NCBI GenBank assembly: GCA_001566295.1
Contig: KQ964260.1
Location: 62,001-126,000 of the forward strand
From: Microdochium bolleyi
Taxonomy: Eukaryota > Ascomycota > Sordariomycetes > Xylariales > Microdochiaceae
Reading direction: 5' to 3'
Length of the DNA: 64,000 nucleotides
The notes beneath the pieces are model-generated. The model searched no databases, was not told the DNA's origin, and saw only the letters and a list, made by a program, of their open reading frames with translations. Shown here piece after piece: positions 54,062-64,000 of this stretch. Each line of letters begins with the position of its first letter. The stretch's first letter is position 1. Both the position numbers and the translations under genes were made by a program.

Positions 54062-56318
54062 ATGATGTTTTCTCTCTTCCGCTCCAGCTTCATGGTCACC
54101 ATGGCGGCACTCGCCGCCGTGGCCAATGCCTCGCCTTCCGGGCTTGTCGAGCGTGCCGTCTCGTCAGACCGGCTCGTGACATGCCACTTCATGGTAAGCA
54201 AGGAGCATAGCCTCGGAGATCTCAATGCTGGACTGACCCACCGCGCGACAGATGGGCATCATCTCCAACCGCAACTCCGCGCGGGACTACGATGCCGACA
54301 TGAAACTCGCCAAGGCCGCGGGCATCGACGCGTTCGCGCTCAACATCGGCACCGACTCATACACGGATACGCAGCTCGACTACGCGTACCAATCGGCCGC
54401 CGACAACGGTATGAAGGTCTTCATCTCATTCGACTTCAACTGGTACAACGCGGGCGGCTCCGCGGGCGCCGTGGGGCAGAAGATTGCAAAGTACGGCAGC
54501 AGACCGGGCCAGCTGCTCATGGACGGGCGCATCTTCGCCTCGACGTTTGTCGGCGACGGGCTGGACGTCAATGCGATGAAGAGCGCGGCGGGGTCGAACG
54601 TCTACTTTGTGCCCAACTTCCGGCCCGGAACGAGCACGAACAGCATCGACGGCGCCTTCAACTGGATGGTAAGCTCTGGCGAGTGGAACGCTGCTGGGTG
54701 TGCTGTACAAGACACTAAATCGCTGGAACTCGCTTAGGCATGGCCGAACGATGGCAACAACCGGGCCCCGAAACCGGGACAGTCGCTTAGCGTGGCCGAC
54801 GGCGATAACGCGTACCTCAACTCGCTCGGCGGCAAACCTTACATGGCTCGTAAGTCTGGCCATTGTCCTGCCTTCTTGGCCTCCTCTTCACGAGGGCCAG
54901 TGGCGTGGAGTCCCGAGTCTAACTAGATCACAAACAGCCATCTCGCCGTGGTTCTTTACCCACTACGGACCGGTAAGCTCAAGATCCGATAGCCTTGCCT
55001 CAAGAGATCGCCGCACATGTCTGACCCAAATCACAGGAGGTCTCCTACAGCAAGAACTGGGTTTTCCCCGGTGGCTCTCTGCTATTCGACCGGTGGACCG
55101 AGGTCCTGGCCAAGGGCTTCCCCATGGTCCAGATCATCACCTGGAACGACTATGGCGAGGCGCACTACATCGGCCCCCTCAGCTCCAAGCACTACGACGA
55201 CGGCGCCTCCAAGTGGTCAAATGACATGTAGGTCCACCACTTGAATAACCTCTGGCGATTTGCATCTTGCATGCGGATGGCTGACTTCGACATTCACACA
55301 CACGCAGGCCGCACAACGGCTGGCTGGAGCTCTCCAAGCCCTTCATCGCCGCCTACAAGGCCAAGGCAACGTCTGTCAACAGCTTCATCACCGACGAGAA
55401 GGTCGTCTACTGGTACCGCCGCAACCTCAAGTCCACGTCCTGCGACTCCACCGACACGACCGGCTCGCGCCCGGACGGCTACAACACGCTCGACGACGTC
55501 GTATACGTCGCGACGCTGCTCAAGTCGGCGGCCCGGATCACCGTCACATCCGGCGGCAACACGGTGGTGACGCGCGACGTCCCCGCGGGAGCGAGCCTGA
55601 TCCAGGTGCCCGCGGGCGTCGGCAAGCAGAAGTTCTCGCTGACCCGCAGCAGCGCGGTGGTGCTCGAGGGCACGTCGCTGATGGACATCACCGACACGTG
55701 CGCGTGCGGCCTGTACAACTACAACGCATACGTCGGCACGCTGCCCGCGGGCGGCAACGACGTGCTCGACGCCCAGGGGCTTGCGTCGCTGACGGTCGGC
55801 GTCAAGGTAAGCACCTGCAAGCCCACGCCCAGCCTGGGCACCAACCCGCCGACCAACCCGACCACCACGTCGAGCACAACCACCGCTCGGCCGCCGACGA
55901 CTTCCACTACCACAGCAGGTCCAACACCAACCCCAACATGTGAGTCCCGCAGATCCGACTCCCCCTTGCCTCCATACTCTGCCGAGCCGTCAACTTCCAC
56001 CCCCAACCCCAAACTTGCCAAAGGTTACTGACCAGTGTCACCCCCCCTCTCTTTCCAGCCCCCGCGACATGCAACGCCGGCACCGTCGCCGACGGCGAGT
56101 CGGGCAACTACACCGGCCTGTGCAACTACACGTGCAGCTACGGCTACTGCCCCCCGGGCCCTTGCAAGTGCACCAGCTACGGCGCCCCCAACACGCCGCC
56201 CGCGACCAACGGCCGCGACGGGTGCCCCGCCCCGGGCCTCTCGGACGGGTACAAGGGCCTGTGCAGCTTCACCTGCAGTCGGGGCTACTGCCCGTCCGGG
56301 GCTTGCCAGTACTGCTAA
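54062..56318 (+). CDS. GH71 alpha-1,3-glucanase (mutanase) with CBM24-type tail
   Basis: Seven exons, 54062-54193, 54252-54668, 54738-54849, 54938-54972, 55037-55227, 55308-55939 and 56059-56318, join in phase to 592 residues. Residues 1-23 are a signal peptide. The GH71 domain starts with VTCHFMMGI and holds AGIDAFALNIGTD, VFISFDFNWY, DGRIFASTFVGD, FVPNFRPG, ISPWFFTHYGPEVSYSKNW and VQIITWNDYGEAHYIGP. The FDFNW and WNDYGE regions hold the usual acidic residues. A Thr/Pro linker leads to a Cys-rich tail of two GLCxxxCxxGYCP units (NYTGLCNYTCSYGYCP and YKGLCSFTCSRGYCP), matching CBM24, which binds alpha-1,3-glucan. The enzyme degrades alpha-1,3-glucan of fungal walls, in self-remodelling, septum splitting or mycoparasitism. 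The 35-bp exon 4 is small but required by the motif. Confidence 0.92.
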
Positions 56319-57083
56319 AGGAAAGGGACTCGGAGCAGTGGGAAGATGTAGAGACAAAGACAATATTGATATTCTGGATATGGCACGGGACGAGCACAAG
56401 ATTCTGAGATTTGGGAGGTCTCTTGGCATAGTCCTAAAGGGCAAACCATAGACATCAAAATTTTTCCCTATCAGCGCGTGGAGGGACACCAGGGGGTCAC
56501 GCGGGAAGTGCTCAAACGGGGCGGTGCACAATTAACAAATTGCAACGACTCTACAAAGCAGCTCTGTTTAGGCAGAGGACAATAGACGGCAACGGCCTTT
56601 GAAGTTCTAACAAGGACATCAGCAGAGAGGAAGAGTCAATCAGTTCTTTTACCATTGCACACTCGGCCATTACAGACAAGAATCCACCCCTGAAGATCAC
56701 ATGTGCCATGCGAGCCCGGTGGTCTAGTTCTCTATGGCAGACACACAATTGCAAGACCAGCCAGGATCTCGTAAATGGCAAAGTGGTGGCAAAGGAAAAA
56801 TAGCCCACGCTGAAAGAGGAATAGTTGCCGGGAGGGGGAGGATTACTAGACACGGACAACTCAAACCAGGTACCGTGATACTGATACGAGATGGCAGGGC
56901 ACCGGTGTGAGAAACAAGCTTCACAAAGACCTGGTTGTCCGAAACCCCCCAATTCAAAAAGAGGTTGGACTTGTAGATCATACAATTATAAATTGAGCTT
57001 TTTGTACGAAATGCAATCATCTCAAGCGCCTGAAGTATGCAACCGATTTAACACCAACAAGAAAACAACAGCACGCTACAGCC
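56319..57083. other. Convergent 3' flank, no gene seen
   Basis: Sequence between the stops of GH71 and the leftward NmrA-like gene, with comparatively AT-rich DNA at 56450-57070. No gene is seen. Confidence 0.5.
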
Positions 57084-57989
57084 TCAAACCTTCTCGCTCC
57101 TCAGCCAGCTCTCAAAATCCAGCAGCTCATGCCCCTCGCGCCTCAGCAGAGCCGTATCGACCTTGAACCCCTCCTTCTCGAACCACTCCATGCTCTGCCG
57201 GGCGTCCGCGACCGCCCACCGCACCCCGCGGCTGACCAGATCCCAGGTTCTCGGCATGGCATGCCCGCAGACACGCTGGTACGCCGCGTCCGCCTCCGCA
57301 AAGGTCAGCTCGTCGCCCGCGAGCCCGACAGCCCTCCCCGCCCACTCATCAGGCCCCTCCAGCAGCACCGCCGCCGCGACCTTGCCAATGTCCCGCACGC
57401 TGACGAGCTGCATCTTCGTGTCGGCCGGCATCGTCTCCCACAGCCCGGCCATCATGCTGCTCCCCGCGCCTCCCGGGCGGTAATTGTCCATGAACCCGCT
57501 GGGCCGCAGGATCGTCCAGCGCGTCGAAGTGCTCTCCCCAGCTGCGGCGCGCAGGTGCAGCTCCACCCGGTGCTTGGCGGCAAAGTGGCCGACCGTCGTC
57601 GGGCGGTCCCAGCTCGCATCGTCGCCGCCACGGTCGACGCTGCTGAAGACGATATGCCGAATCCCTCCCCGGGCGATCGCCGCATCGATGAACGCCACGC
57701 CGTGCGCCTCGTCGTTTGGCGGGACCGTGACGAGGAAGACGGCATCGATGTCGCTGTGGGCGTCTAGCACAGCCGCGGGGTCTGTCAGGTCGCCCTGCAC
57801 GAGCTCGACGAGTTGCGGGTGCTTGTCTGCCAGGGCCCGGGCCTTTGGCGCGTCCGCGGACCGGGTGAGGGCGATGATCTTGAGGTCGGTGTCTGGGTGG
57901 TGTGAGGGTGCCAGGCCTGCCAGTGCGGTGATGGTGGCGCTGCCCTGGGCGCCGGTGGCCCCGACTACGAGGATTTTGTAGGATGGCAT
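57084..57989 (-). CDS. NmrA-like NAD(P)-binding protein
   Basis: A single exon; the ATG at 57989 gives 301 residues starting MPSYKILVVGATGAQG. An in-frame ATG at 58058 would add 23 residues with no clear role. The Rossmann glycine motif GATGAQG is at residues 9-15. Strand and helix pattern with VELVQGDLTDPAAV, AVFLVTVPP, IRHIVFSSVDRGG, WTILRPSGFMDNY and ISVRDIGKV-like VSVRDIGKVAAAVLL fits the NmrA/HSCARG branch of atypical SDRs. This branch has lost the YxxxK catalytic pair and often senses the NAD(P) state or regulates transcription; isoflavone reductase-like enzymes are relatives. The gene is a neighbour of aconitase (divergent), with no evident functional link. Confidence 0.87.
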   Translation of the reverse strand: MPSYKILVVGATGAQGSATITALAGLAPSHHPDTDLKIIALTRSADAPKARALADKHPQLVELVQGDLTDPAAVLDAHSDIDAVFLVTVPPNDEAHGVAFIDAAIARGGIRHIVFSSVDRGGDDASWDRPTTVGHFAAKHRVELHLRAAAGESTSTRWTILRPSGFMDNYRPGGAGSSMMAGLWETMPADTKMQLVSVRDIGKVAAAVLLEGPDEWAGRAVGLAGDELTFAEADAAYQRVCGHAMPRTWDLVSRGVRWAVADARQSMEWFEKEGFKVDTALLRREGHELLDFESWLRSEKV

Positions 57990-59038
57990 GATCGTGTATG
58001 TTGATGCAAGATGAAGTCTTGTGAGGTGTCCATTTTCTGTAAGATTGATTCGGCTCATTGGAGGGGTCCAATCGTGCGGAAGACAAGCAGCTTATATCAA
58101 GATGGTTGCGGAGACTTGCGGAGACATTGGGGTCGCGCTCTCGGAGACTTTACGGAGCAAGGCCCACACAGCCACGATACTGCACCCAGAGGCCCTCTGT
58201 GGTCGAGAGGCACATTTAATCTTTCTGTGCTGTCTGCTCAACCTCCTTACGTTTGTTTCCAGTGTGTGAAATCACGGGTGACTAGCTGGCTTACCAGAAC
58301 CTGCAAATGCTAGCGCGGAGTTGTGTTGGTGTAGTATAATCCTTCCACCCACTAACAGTTCCCATCCATGCCACCGCCACGAAGTCCACCGCAACCGGTG
58401 TCCTGGAATCAGGCCTGGCCGGCTGAGATAGACTTATGTCTAAAAAGGCCCGAGTACAGCATCGTCGAGGAGCTGTCGCCTTTGCCAAAGATGGAGTGCT
58501 CGGGTTCACCGATATTGAGGGACGCCGCAGCGGGGGACATGGCGCGTGGGCCACAATTGTGATATCTACTAAAGTACCGTAGCACCGGTGGGAGTCGCTG
58601 GGTCTTGCCATTGGGCTGGCCTCGGGGGTGTTCTGGCCTCGGATGGGGCGGGTGGTGAAGTCTTTGGGTCCTCGGTGCCTTTGGTGCTCAACAGTTCGAG
58701 TTTAACAGCTGTGGGTAGCACTCTTTCACTCTTATAGGCATGAGAGAAATGATTGCGAGGAGAAAGCGTAAATGTGGAGACGAGGTGTGCCACGGCCAGA
58801 CCGAAGATGGGGTGGAGGGACAGGCTGCAGTTGCGGCTCGGGCTCCCCAGCGTGTCTGTCCAAGCCCCGGCTTCCGCGCGGTCTCTCCAGTGCTCCTTCC
58901 AGCAGTGCAAGGGCAGACCCACACCCGCGCCGGCCCCGCACCAGCCCGCCTCGGCGCGACTGGCCTCGGCTGCGAGAATTGCACGGCCAGTCAGACCCTC
59001 TGCTTTACGCATCGCCACCAACGAACCCCCAAGACGCC
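57990..59038. promoter_or_regulatory. Divergent promoter region of NmrA-like and aconitase genes
   Basis: About 1 kb between divergent starts. Short frames carry no motif. No individual control site was identified. Confidence 0.45.
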
Positions 59039-61584
59039 ATGCTGAGAGCCAGCCGCACCGCTCGCGCAGCGCGCGCAGCTTCCGTCGTCCGAGGCCTGGC
59101 CACGGTGGCAGCGACTCCCCTGGGGCATCCCCTGGGACGAGCACCCCTGAGCCGCTTCGACTCCGACCACAGCGTCGACTATGGCGACTTCCTCAACAAG
59201 CTCCCCCGCTCCCGCAAGCTGTAAGCAGGCCAGACACTCCAATCGGTGCCGTGTGCCTCGCCCCTGGCCCCTTGCTGACCTGCCGGCCCTTCCTCCCAGC
59301 GCTGGCCGCCCTCTGACCTATGCCGAAAAGGTCCTCCTCGCCCATCTCGACGATGGCCAAGACGACAGAGTGGTTCGAGGCTCGACACAGCTCAAGTTGA
59401 AGCCCCGGCGTGTCGCCTGTCAGGATGCCACGGCCCAGATGGCAATCATCCAGTTCATGACGGCCGGCCTCGACAAGACGGCAGTCCCCACCACCGTCCA
59501 CTGTGACCACCTCATCGTCGGCCGTGACGGCAGCCAGCAAGACCTCCAGGGCGCTCTCGTCAGCCACGGCGAAGTCTACGACTTCATGGCAAGTGCCTGC
59601 CAGCGCTACAACATGGGCTTCTGGAAGCCAGACGCAGGCATCATCCACCAGATCGTGCTCGAGAACTATGCCTTCCCCGGCGGCATGCTCATCGGCACCG
59701 ACTCGCACACCCCAAACGCCGGCGGCATGGGCATGATTGCCGTCGGTGTCGGCGGAGCAGACGCCGTCGATGCCATGTCCGGTCTCCCCTTCGAGATTAC
59801 CGCTCCCAACATCATTGGCGTCAAGTTGACGGGCCAGCTGAGTGGCTGGGCCAGTCCCAAGGATGTCATCAGTACTGTGGCGGGGATCCTCGGCGTCAAG
59901 GGTGGCACCGGGAGCATCATCGAGTACTTTGGCCCTGGCGCGAGGACGATATCGGCCACCGGAATGTCTTCGATCACCAACATGGGGGCCGAGACGGGAG
60001 CAACAACGTCGATATTTCCCTACTCTGAAACCATGTCGGCCTACTTGCACGCGACCCGCCGCCCCGAGCTGGCCGAAGCTCTCGAGGTCGCCAAGCACGA
60101 GCTCCGAGCAGACGACGGCGCGGCATACGACCATGTCATCGAGATCGATCTATCTACGCTCGAGCCCCGGATCAATGGCCCTTTCACACCCGATCTGTCA
60201 ACACCCATCTCCAAGATGAGCGAGGCGGTCCAGCAGAACAACTGGCCGGACAAGCTTACCGCGGGGCTGATTGGGTCGTGCACAAACTCCTCATTTGAAG
60301 ACCTGTCCCGTGCTGCAAGCTTGGCCCGCCAGGCTCTGGATGCAGGCTTGAAGCCCAAGATACCTCTGCTCCTCTCTCCAGGCAGCGAACAAACGAACCA
60401 GACACTCAAACGCGAGGGCGTCATCCAAGTGTTTGAGAAAATGGGCAGCAAGATTCTTTCCAATGCCTGTGGGCCATGTTGTGGTTCATGGGACAGGACC
60501 GACATGACAAAGGTATGCTTAGGGCTTCCTGGCAATTTCAATCGCCTGTGTGATCACACATACCGATATACTGACGTGTGACAAGGGAACGCCAAACTCG
60601 ATCCTGGCGTCGTACAACCGGAACTTTACGGGACGCCTCGATGGAAATCCTGCTACGCATGCGTTCCTCACTTCACCTGACATGGTCATGGCCAAGATCT
60701 TTTCCGACGACCTCGGCTTCGACCCGACCAAGGACACTCTCGTCACTGAGTCTGGCGACGAGTTCCGATTCCAACCTCCCAGTGGCAACGCCCTGCCCCT
60801 GGAGGCGTATGAAAACGCCGACCACGTTTACGACGCGCCTTCCCCGGATTCCCAAGTCCGACAAGCGGTCACGGTCCAAATATCGCCAGACTCGCAGCGC
60901 CTGCAGCGATTAGCCGCATTCAAGGCCTGGTCCGGGCGGGATTTTGTCGACTGTCCCATCCTCATCAAGACGGTGGGCAAATGCACAACCGACCACATAA
61001 CAACCGCCGGCCCCTGGATGCGCTTCCGCGGCCACCTCGAGAACATCTCAAACAACACGCTCATCGGCGCAGTCAACGCAGACAACCAGCAAGTCAACAA
61101 GGTGGTCAACCAGGTCACGGGCGCGCACGGCGGCGTGCCAGACACGGCCAGGGACTACCAGCGCCGCGGCCTCCCCTGGGTCGTCGTAGCAGACCACAAC
61201 TACGGCGAAGGGTCATCGCGCGAGCACGCCGCCCTCCAGCCGCGCTACCTCGGCGGCGTGGCCATCATCGCGCGGTCGTTTGCGCGCATCCACGAGGCGA
61301 ACCTCAAGAAGCAGGGCATGCTGGCGCTGACGTTCGCGGATGATGCCGCCTACGACAAGATCCAGGCTTCGGATCGCATCAGCATTGTCGGGCTCGGCGA
61401 GCTGGCCCCGGGAAGGGAGGTGCAGCTCAGGATCACGCCGAAGAGCGGCGCCGCGGCTAGCTGGACGACTGGAGCCAAGCACACCTTCACCCGCGAGCAG
61501 GTCGAGTTCTTCAGAGCTGGGAGTGCGCTGAATGTAATGGCTGCTCGACTTTCGGATAGGTCAGCGTCGCCAGCTTCGCCGTAG
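59039..61584 (+). CDS. Mitochondrial aconitase-family hydratase (Aco2-like)
   Basis: Exons 59039-59220, 59300-60512 and 60586-61584 join in phase to 797 residues. The N-terminal ~25 residues (MLRASRTARAARAASVVRGLA) form a mitochondrial presequence. The aconitase core is complete: QDATAQMAIIQFMTAG, TTVHCDHLIVG, GTDSHTPNAGGMG, GSCTNSS with the first cluster Cys, ACGPCCGSWDR with the other two, SYNRNFTGR, the swivel start VGKCTTDHI, and GEGSSREHAALQPR. The CCGSW form, instead of CIGQW of the main Krebs-cycle enzyme, and GTPNSI recall the second fungal aconitase (Aco2). Aco2 has been linked to homocitrate dehydration in lysine synthesis. Which of the two roles applies needs a tree. It converges on an SDR gene. 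Confidence 0.93.
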
Positions 61585-62195
61585 AATCAGAATCTTCACT
61601 GAAATCACACAAATGTATAACTACGCTGAGGAAACCATGATTAGTCCTTCATCTCTGTAGAAGAAGAACACGCTACCGTTACTGGACGAAATAGGGCAGA
61701 CAAAGCCATCGGGCATTGAACAAATTCATCTTCTCTTTGCTTTAGTCTTCCGCAGAGTGAGAGATAAGACGTGAGCGATTGACACCAGTCGGAGTTGAGG
61801 GGCACAGGGTGGTGACATCGACGAAGAATTTGACGCTGGGTGGTATGAGCATGTCAACTCCACACAGGCGTCACTGCCAAATGTCTGTGGAGGGATGCTT
61901 TCCTCGTGCGAGTGACTCCGGTCTCCGCCTATGGTTGGACGATGGATCCGCGCGCACGCGGCCCTGTTGTGCGAAAGCTTGATTCGCGCTGTGGTATGTA
62001 GTCCCAGAGCGTGGGACAGCTTGCCCGTCATCACGGATGTAGCACAGGAAGAGAGCTCAAAGTAACAAATGAAGTACATGACAAGCAGCAGATTCCAGAG
62101 TGCATTTTGCACTAGTAGAATAGCTTACCCCATTGCGAGGCAGTAACCTTATATCGAGAAAAAAAAAAAACAATCGTGGAATAATCTGACCCCTC
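61585..62195. other. Convergent 3' flank, no gene seen
   Basis: Sequence between the stops of the aconitase and SDR genes. It includes a run of 12 A at 62159-62170. No gene is seen. Confidence 0.5.
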
Positions 62196-63365
62196 TCAAG
62201 ACGAAAACCCCGTCGCGGTGAGCAGCTCCTTGGACACGCTGTCGCGCATGCTCTCCTGCAGCCACACGGGGAGCCCGCGGATCATCGACGTCCACCCCAT
62301 GGTGCTCGGGACGACGACCTGCGCGCCGTAGCCCGAGAAGAGCTGGTTTGTGACGGCGTTGGCGACGTCGTCGGCCGTCACGATCGGCCCGGACAGCTTC
62401 CCGAGCGCGATGAGGTCGGCGATCATGGGCGTGCGGACCCAGGTGGGATGCACGACGCTGAAAAGAACACTGGTCAGCTCAGAGGATCGTGGAAGGTTTT
62501 TCGTGGCTCCAGGATGGGGGGTTTGAAAAAATGACTGCAAGAAATAAAGAGGGGAAGACATACGTGGCGCGCACGGCAGGCGCCTTGTAGACGTGGTTCA
62601 GCTCCTGCTTGAGCCCCTCGTGGAAGGCGAGCAGCGCGGCCTTTGTGCAGGCGTAGTCGACGTTGCTGGCCTGGACGCTGAAGGAGGCGAGGCTGGCGAG
62701 GTTGACGACGTGGCCGTGGTTGCGCGCCACCATGGCGGGCAGGAACTGCTGCACGAGCAGGAACGGCGCGATGATGTTGACGGCAAAGATGCTCTGCAGG
62801 CTGCGCTCGGGGACGGACAGGATCATCTTGTTGTTGCCCATGCCCGCGTTGTTGACGAGCACCGTCGGGTCGCCGTGGTCCTGCCGGACCTGGTCCGCGG
62901 TCGAGGCGATGGCCGCGGCGTCGGAGAGGTCGCACTGGTAGAAGAATGTGTTGCGGCCTGCTCCTGTGGGATTCGAGTTGGCAGAAAGTCAGCAACGGGT
63001 TACTAGCTGGCATCCTCACTGGACATTGTTGGTCTGCCACGCGGCATCGCGTACGTACCGGCTTCTTTAGCAGGCTTGTGCAGGTCGAGAACAATGACTT
63101 TGACATGTCGCCGCTCGAGCTGCTCCACGATCTTGGCCCCAATCCCACTGCAGCCTCCCGTCACAACCACGATCTCTTTCGACCAGTCCCAGGCGCTGTC
63201 GGTGATGTAGTTGTTGGCTCTCCTCCGAGATAGCCACGCATTGATGTACGGCAACAAGCCCAGGGCTGCGACGGCTGCCACCCCGGCCTGGACCCTCGGG
63301 GAGCGTGCGAGACCCGCCGCTGCGGGAAGAAGCGACTCGAGTTGAGCTGATGAGAACGAAGTCAT
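62196..63365 (-). CDS. Membrane-anchored short-chain dehydrogenase (SDR16C/retinol dehydrogenase-like)
   Basis: Exons 63365-63059, 62963-62564 and 62457-62196 give 322 residues; the exon 2 acceptor could instead be 6 nt further on (62957), with the frame kept. A hydrophobic segment at about 25-45 (VQAGVAAVAALGLLPYINAW) should anchor the enzyme to the ER or lipid droplets. The SDR core follows: VVTGGCSGIG (cofactor loop), VIVLDLHKP with Asp as NAD-type selector, LVNNAGMGN, VNLASLASF (catalytic Ser) and VDYACTKAAL (Tyr-x-x-x-Lys). After the exon 2/3 join comes VVHPTWVRTPM. The layout resembles 17-beta-HSD11, RDH10 and their fungal relatives, which act on lipids, sterols or retinoids. The substrate is unknown. 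Confidence 0.9.
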
Positions 63366-64000
63366 GCTTTTTGGTTATGCTTAAAACTGGGGCGAATGAT
63401 GCAGGGGGCACGTTCCACGTTGCTGTCTCCTCGTTGACCACCATCACGCTTCTCTGCGGGGAGTCTATTTGACTTTAATCTACCTGGCCCTCAGACTTGC
63501 AATCCCGACAAAGCCCACCACGGCTCTGGAGAGTCGGCATCGTCCAGGCCCGAGGCGCGCCCGAAGCCGGGGTCTCTCCGGATCTTGGTTGGGTGGGGGA
63601 CCTGTGTGCTGTGTTATTGCCGCTTCGGCAAGATGCGCGCCCTGAGCCGACCGGGCCATCGCGGTCAACGTTATGCCCCACCACCAGAGCCGGCCGGGGC
63701 AGTCAAGGCCGTGGCAGTCCTTGCTTGCGTCGCCGGACAGGACGCGTGGACTGCTGGCCGAGAGGTCCGGCCGGCATCAAGGACGATCGCGTGGGGGAGG
63801 AGGCTAGAGGAGCCACGGACACAGACGGGGCCGACATGCTGGGCTTCCTCCCAGGAGCCCTGGGCTGCCTACTACATAAAGCCACCAGGCAGACCGTCTA
63901 GTGGTCTCCCGTGACGGGTCGCAACAATCCAGAAGCTCAGTCAATCAGCAAAGACAACGCGGCTTTTGCAAAGCCGCCTTACCCAAAACTGCTCTCTTCT
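63366..64000. other. Right edge, no gene seen
   Basis: This is the 5' flank of the SDR gene and then about 500 bp of GC-rich DNA. Frames at 63497-63914 lack motifs. A small perfect inverted repeat (gcggcttt-tgc-aaagccgc) lies at 63959-63977. No reading frame entering from the right edge was found on either strand. Confidence 0.45.

Noticed and set aside
1..64000. CRISPR arrays, insertion sequences, rRNA genes
   Set aside because: No regularly spaced repeats, no transposase motifs and no rRNA-like sequence were found; the window is nuclear fungal DNA.

Overview
The window reads as nuclear DNA of a filamentous ascomycete (Pezizomycotina, probably Sordariomycetes-like). Nearly every convincing gene is broken by short GT-AG introns of about 45-150 bp. 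The gene content is typical of such fungi: a HET-domain protein, a nucleoside-phosphorylase-domain protein, 2EXR, WSC and rhodopsin-domain proteins, an AA9 LPMO, GH43 and GH71 enzymes, a tyrosinase and a Zn2Cys6 regulator. Exon joins below were worked out by hand from splice signals, reading phase and family motifs. No alignment or transcript was available.

Layout. 0-12.7 kb: the 5' part of a nucleoside-phosphorylase-domain protein running off the left edge; a GH43 beta-1,3-galactanase with CBM35; a HET protein; a head-to-head pair of haem enzymes (chloroperoxidase-like peroxidase and fatty acid alpha-dioxygenase); and an AA9 LPMO. 12.7-30 kb: gene-poor, with a 2EXR protein, a WSC/GPI wall protein, a tyrosinase, a rhodopsin-domain membrane protein and a small secreted helical protein. 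30.8-33.4 kb: an HMT1-type ABC half-transporter.

33.8-40.7 kb is the most unusual part. A bis-MGD-type (NarB/NasA-like) molybdopterin oxidoreductase lies beside a MobA-like guanylyltransferase and a stand-alone MoeA-like molybdotransferase. Eukaryotic molybdenum enzymes normally use the mononucleotide cofactor and eukaryotes normally lack MobA. This set therefore looks like a self-contained, bacterial-type molybdenum enzyme plus its cofactor-finishing steps, now carrying fungal introns. A Zn2Cys6 factor follows at 41.4-44.4 kb.

44.8-50.8 kb holds mitochondrial acyl-CoA genes: a decayed crotonase, a SUGCT-type CoA-transferase, an oxoglutarate/malate-type carrier and an intact AUH-like enoyl-CoA hydratase. 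Together they suggest catabolism of a C5/C6 dicarboxylate (glutarate, methylglutaconate or itaconate). 51.9-63.4 kb: an MFS fragment, a GH71 alpha-1,3-glucanase with CBM24, an NmrA-like protein, a mitochondrial aconitase paralogue and a membrane-anchored SDR. The remaining intergenic DNA shows homopolymer G runs, microsatellites and AT-rich, possibly RIP-affected relics.
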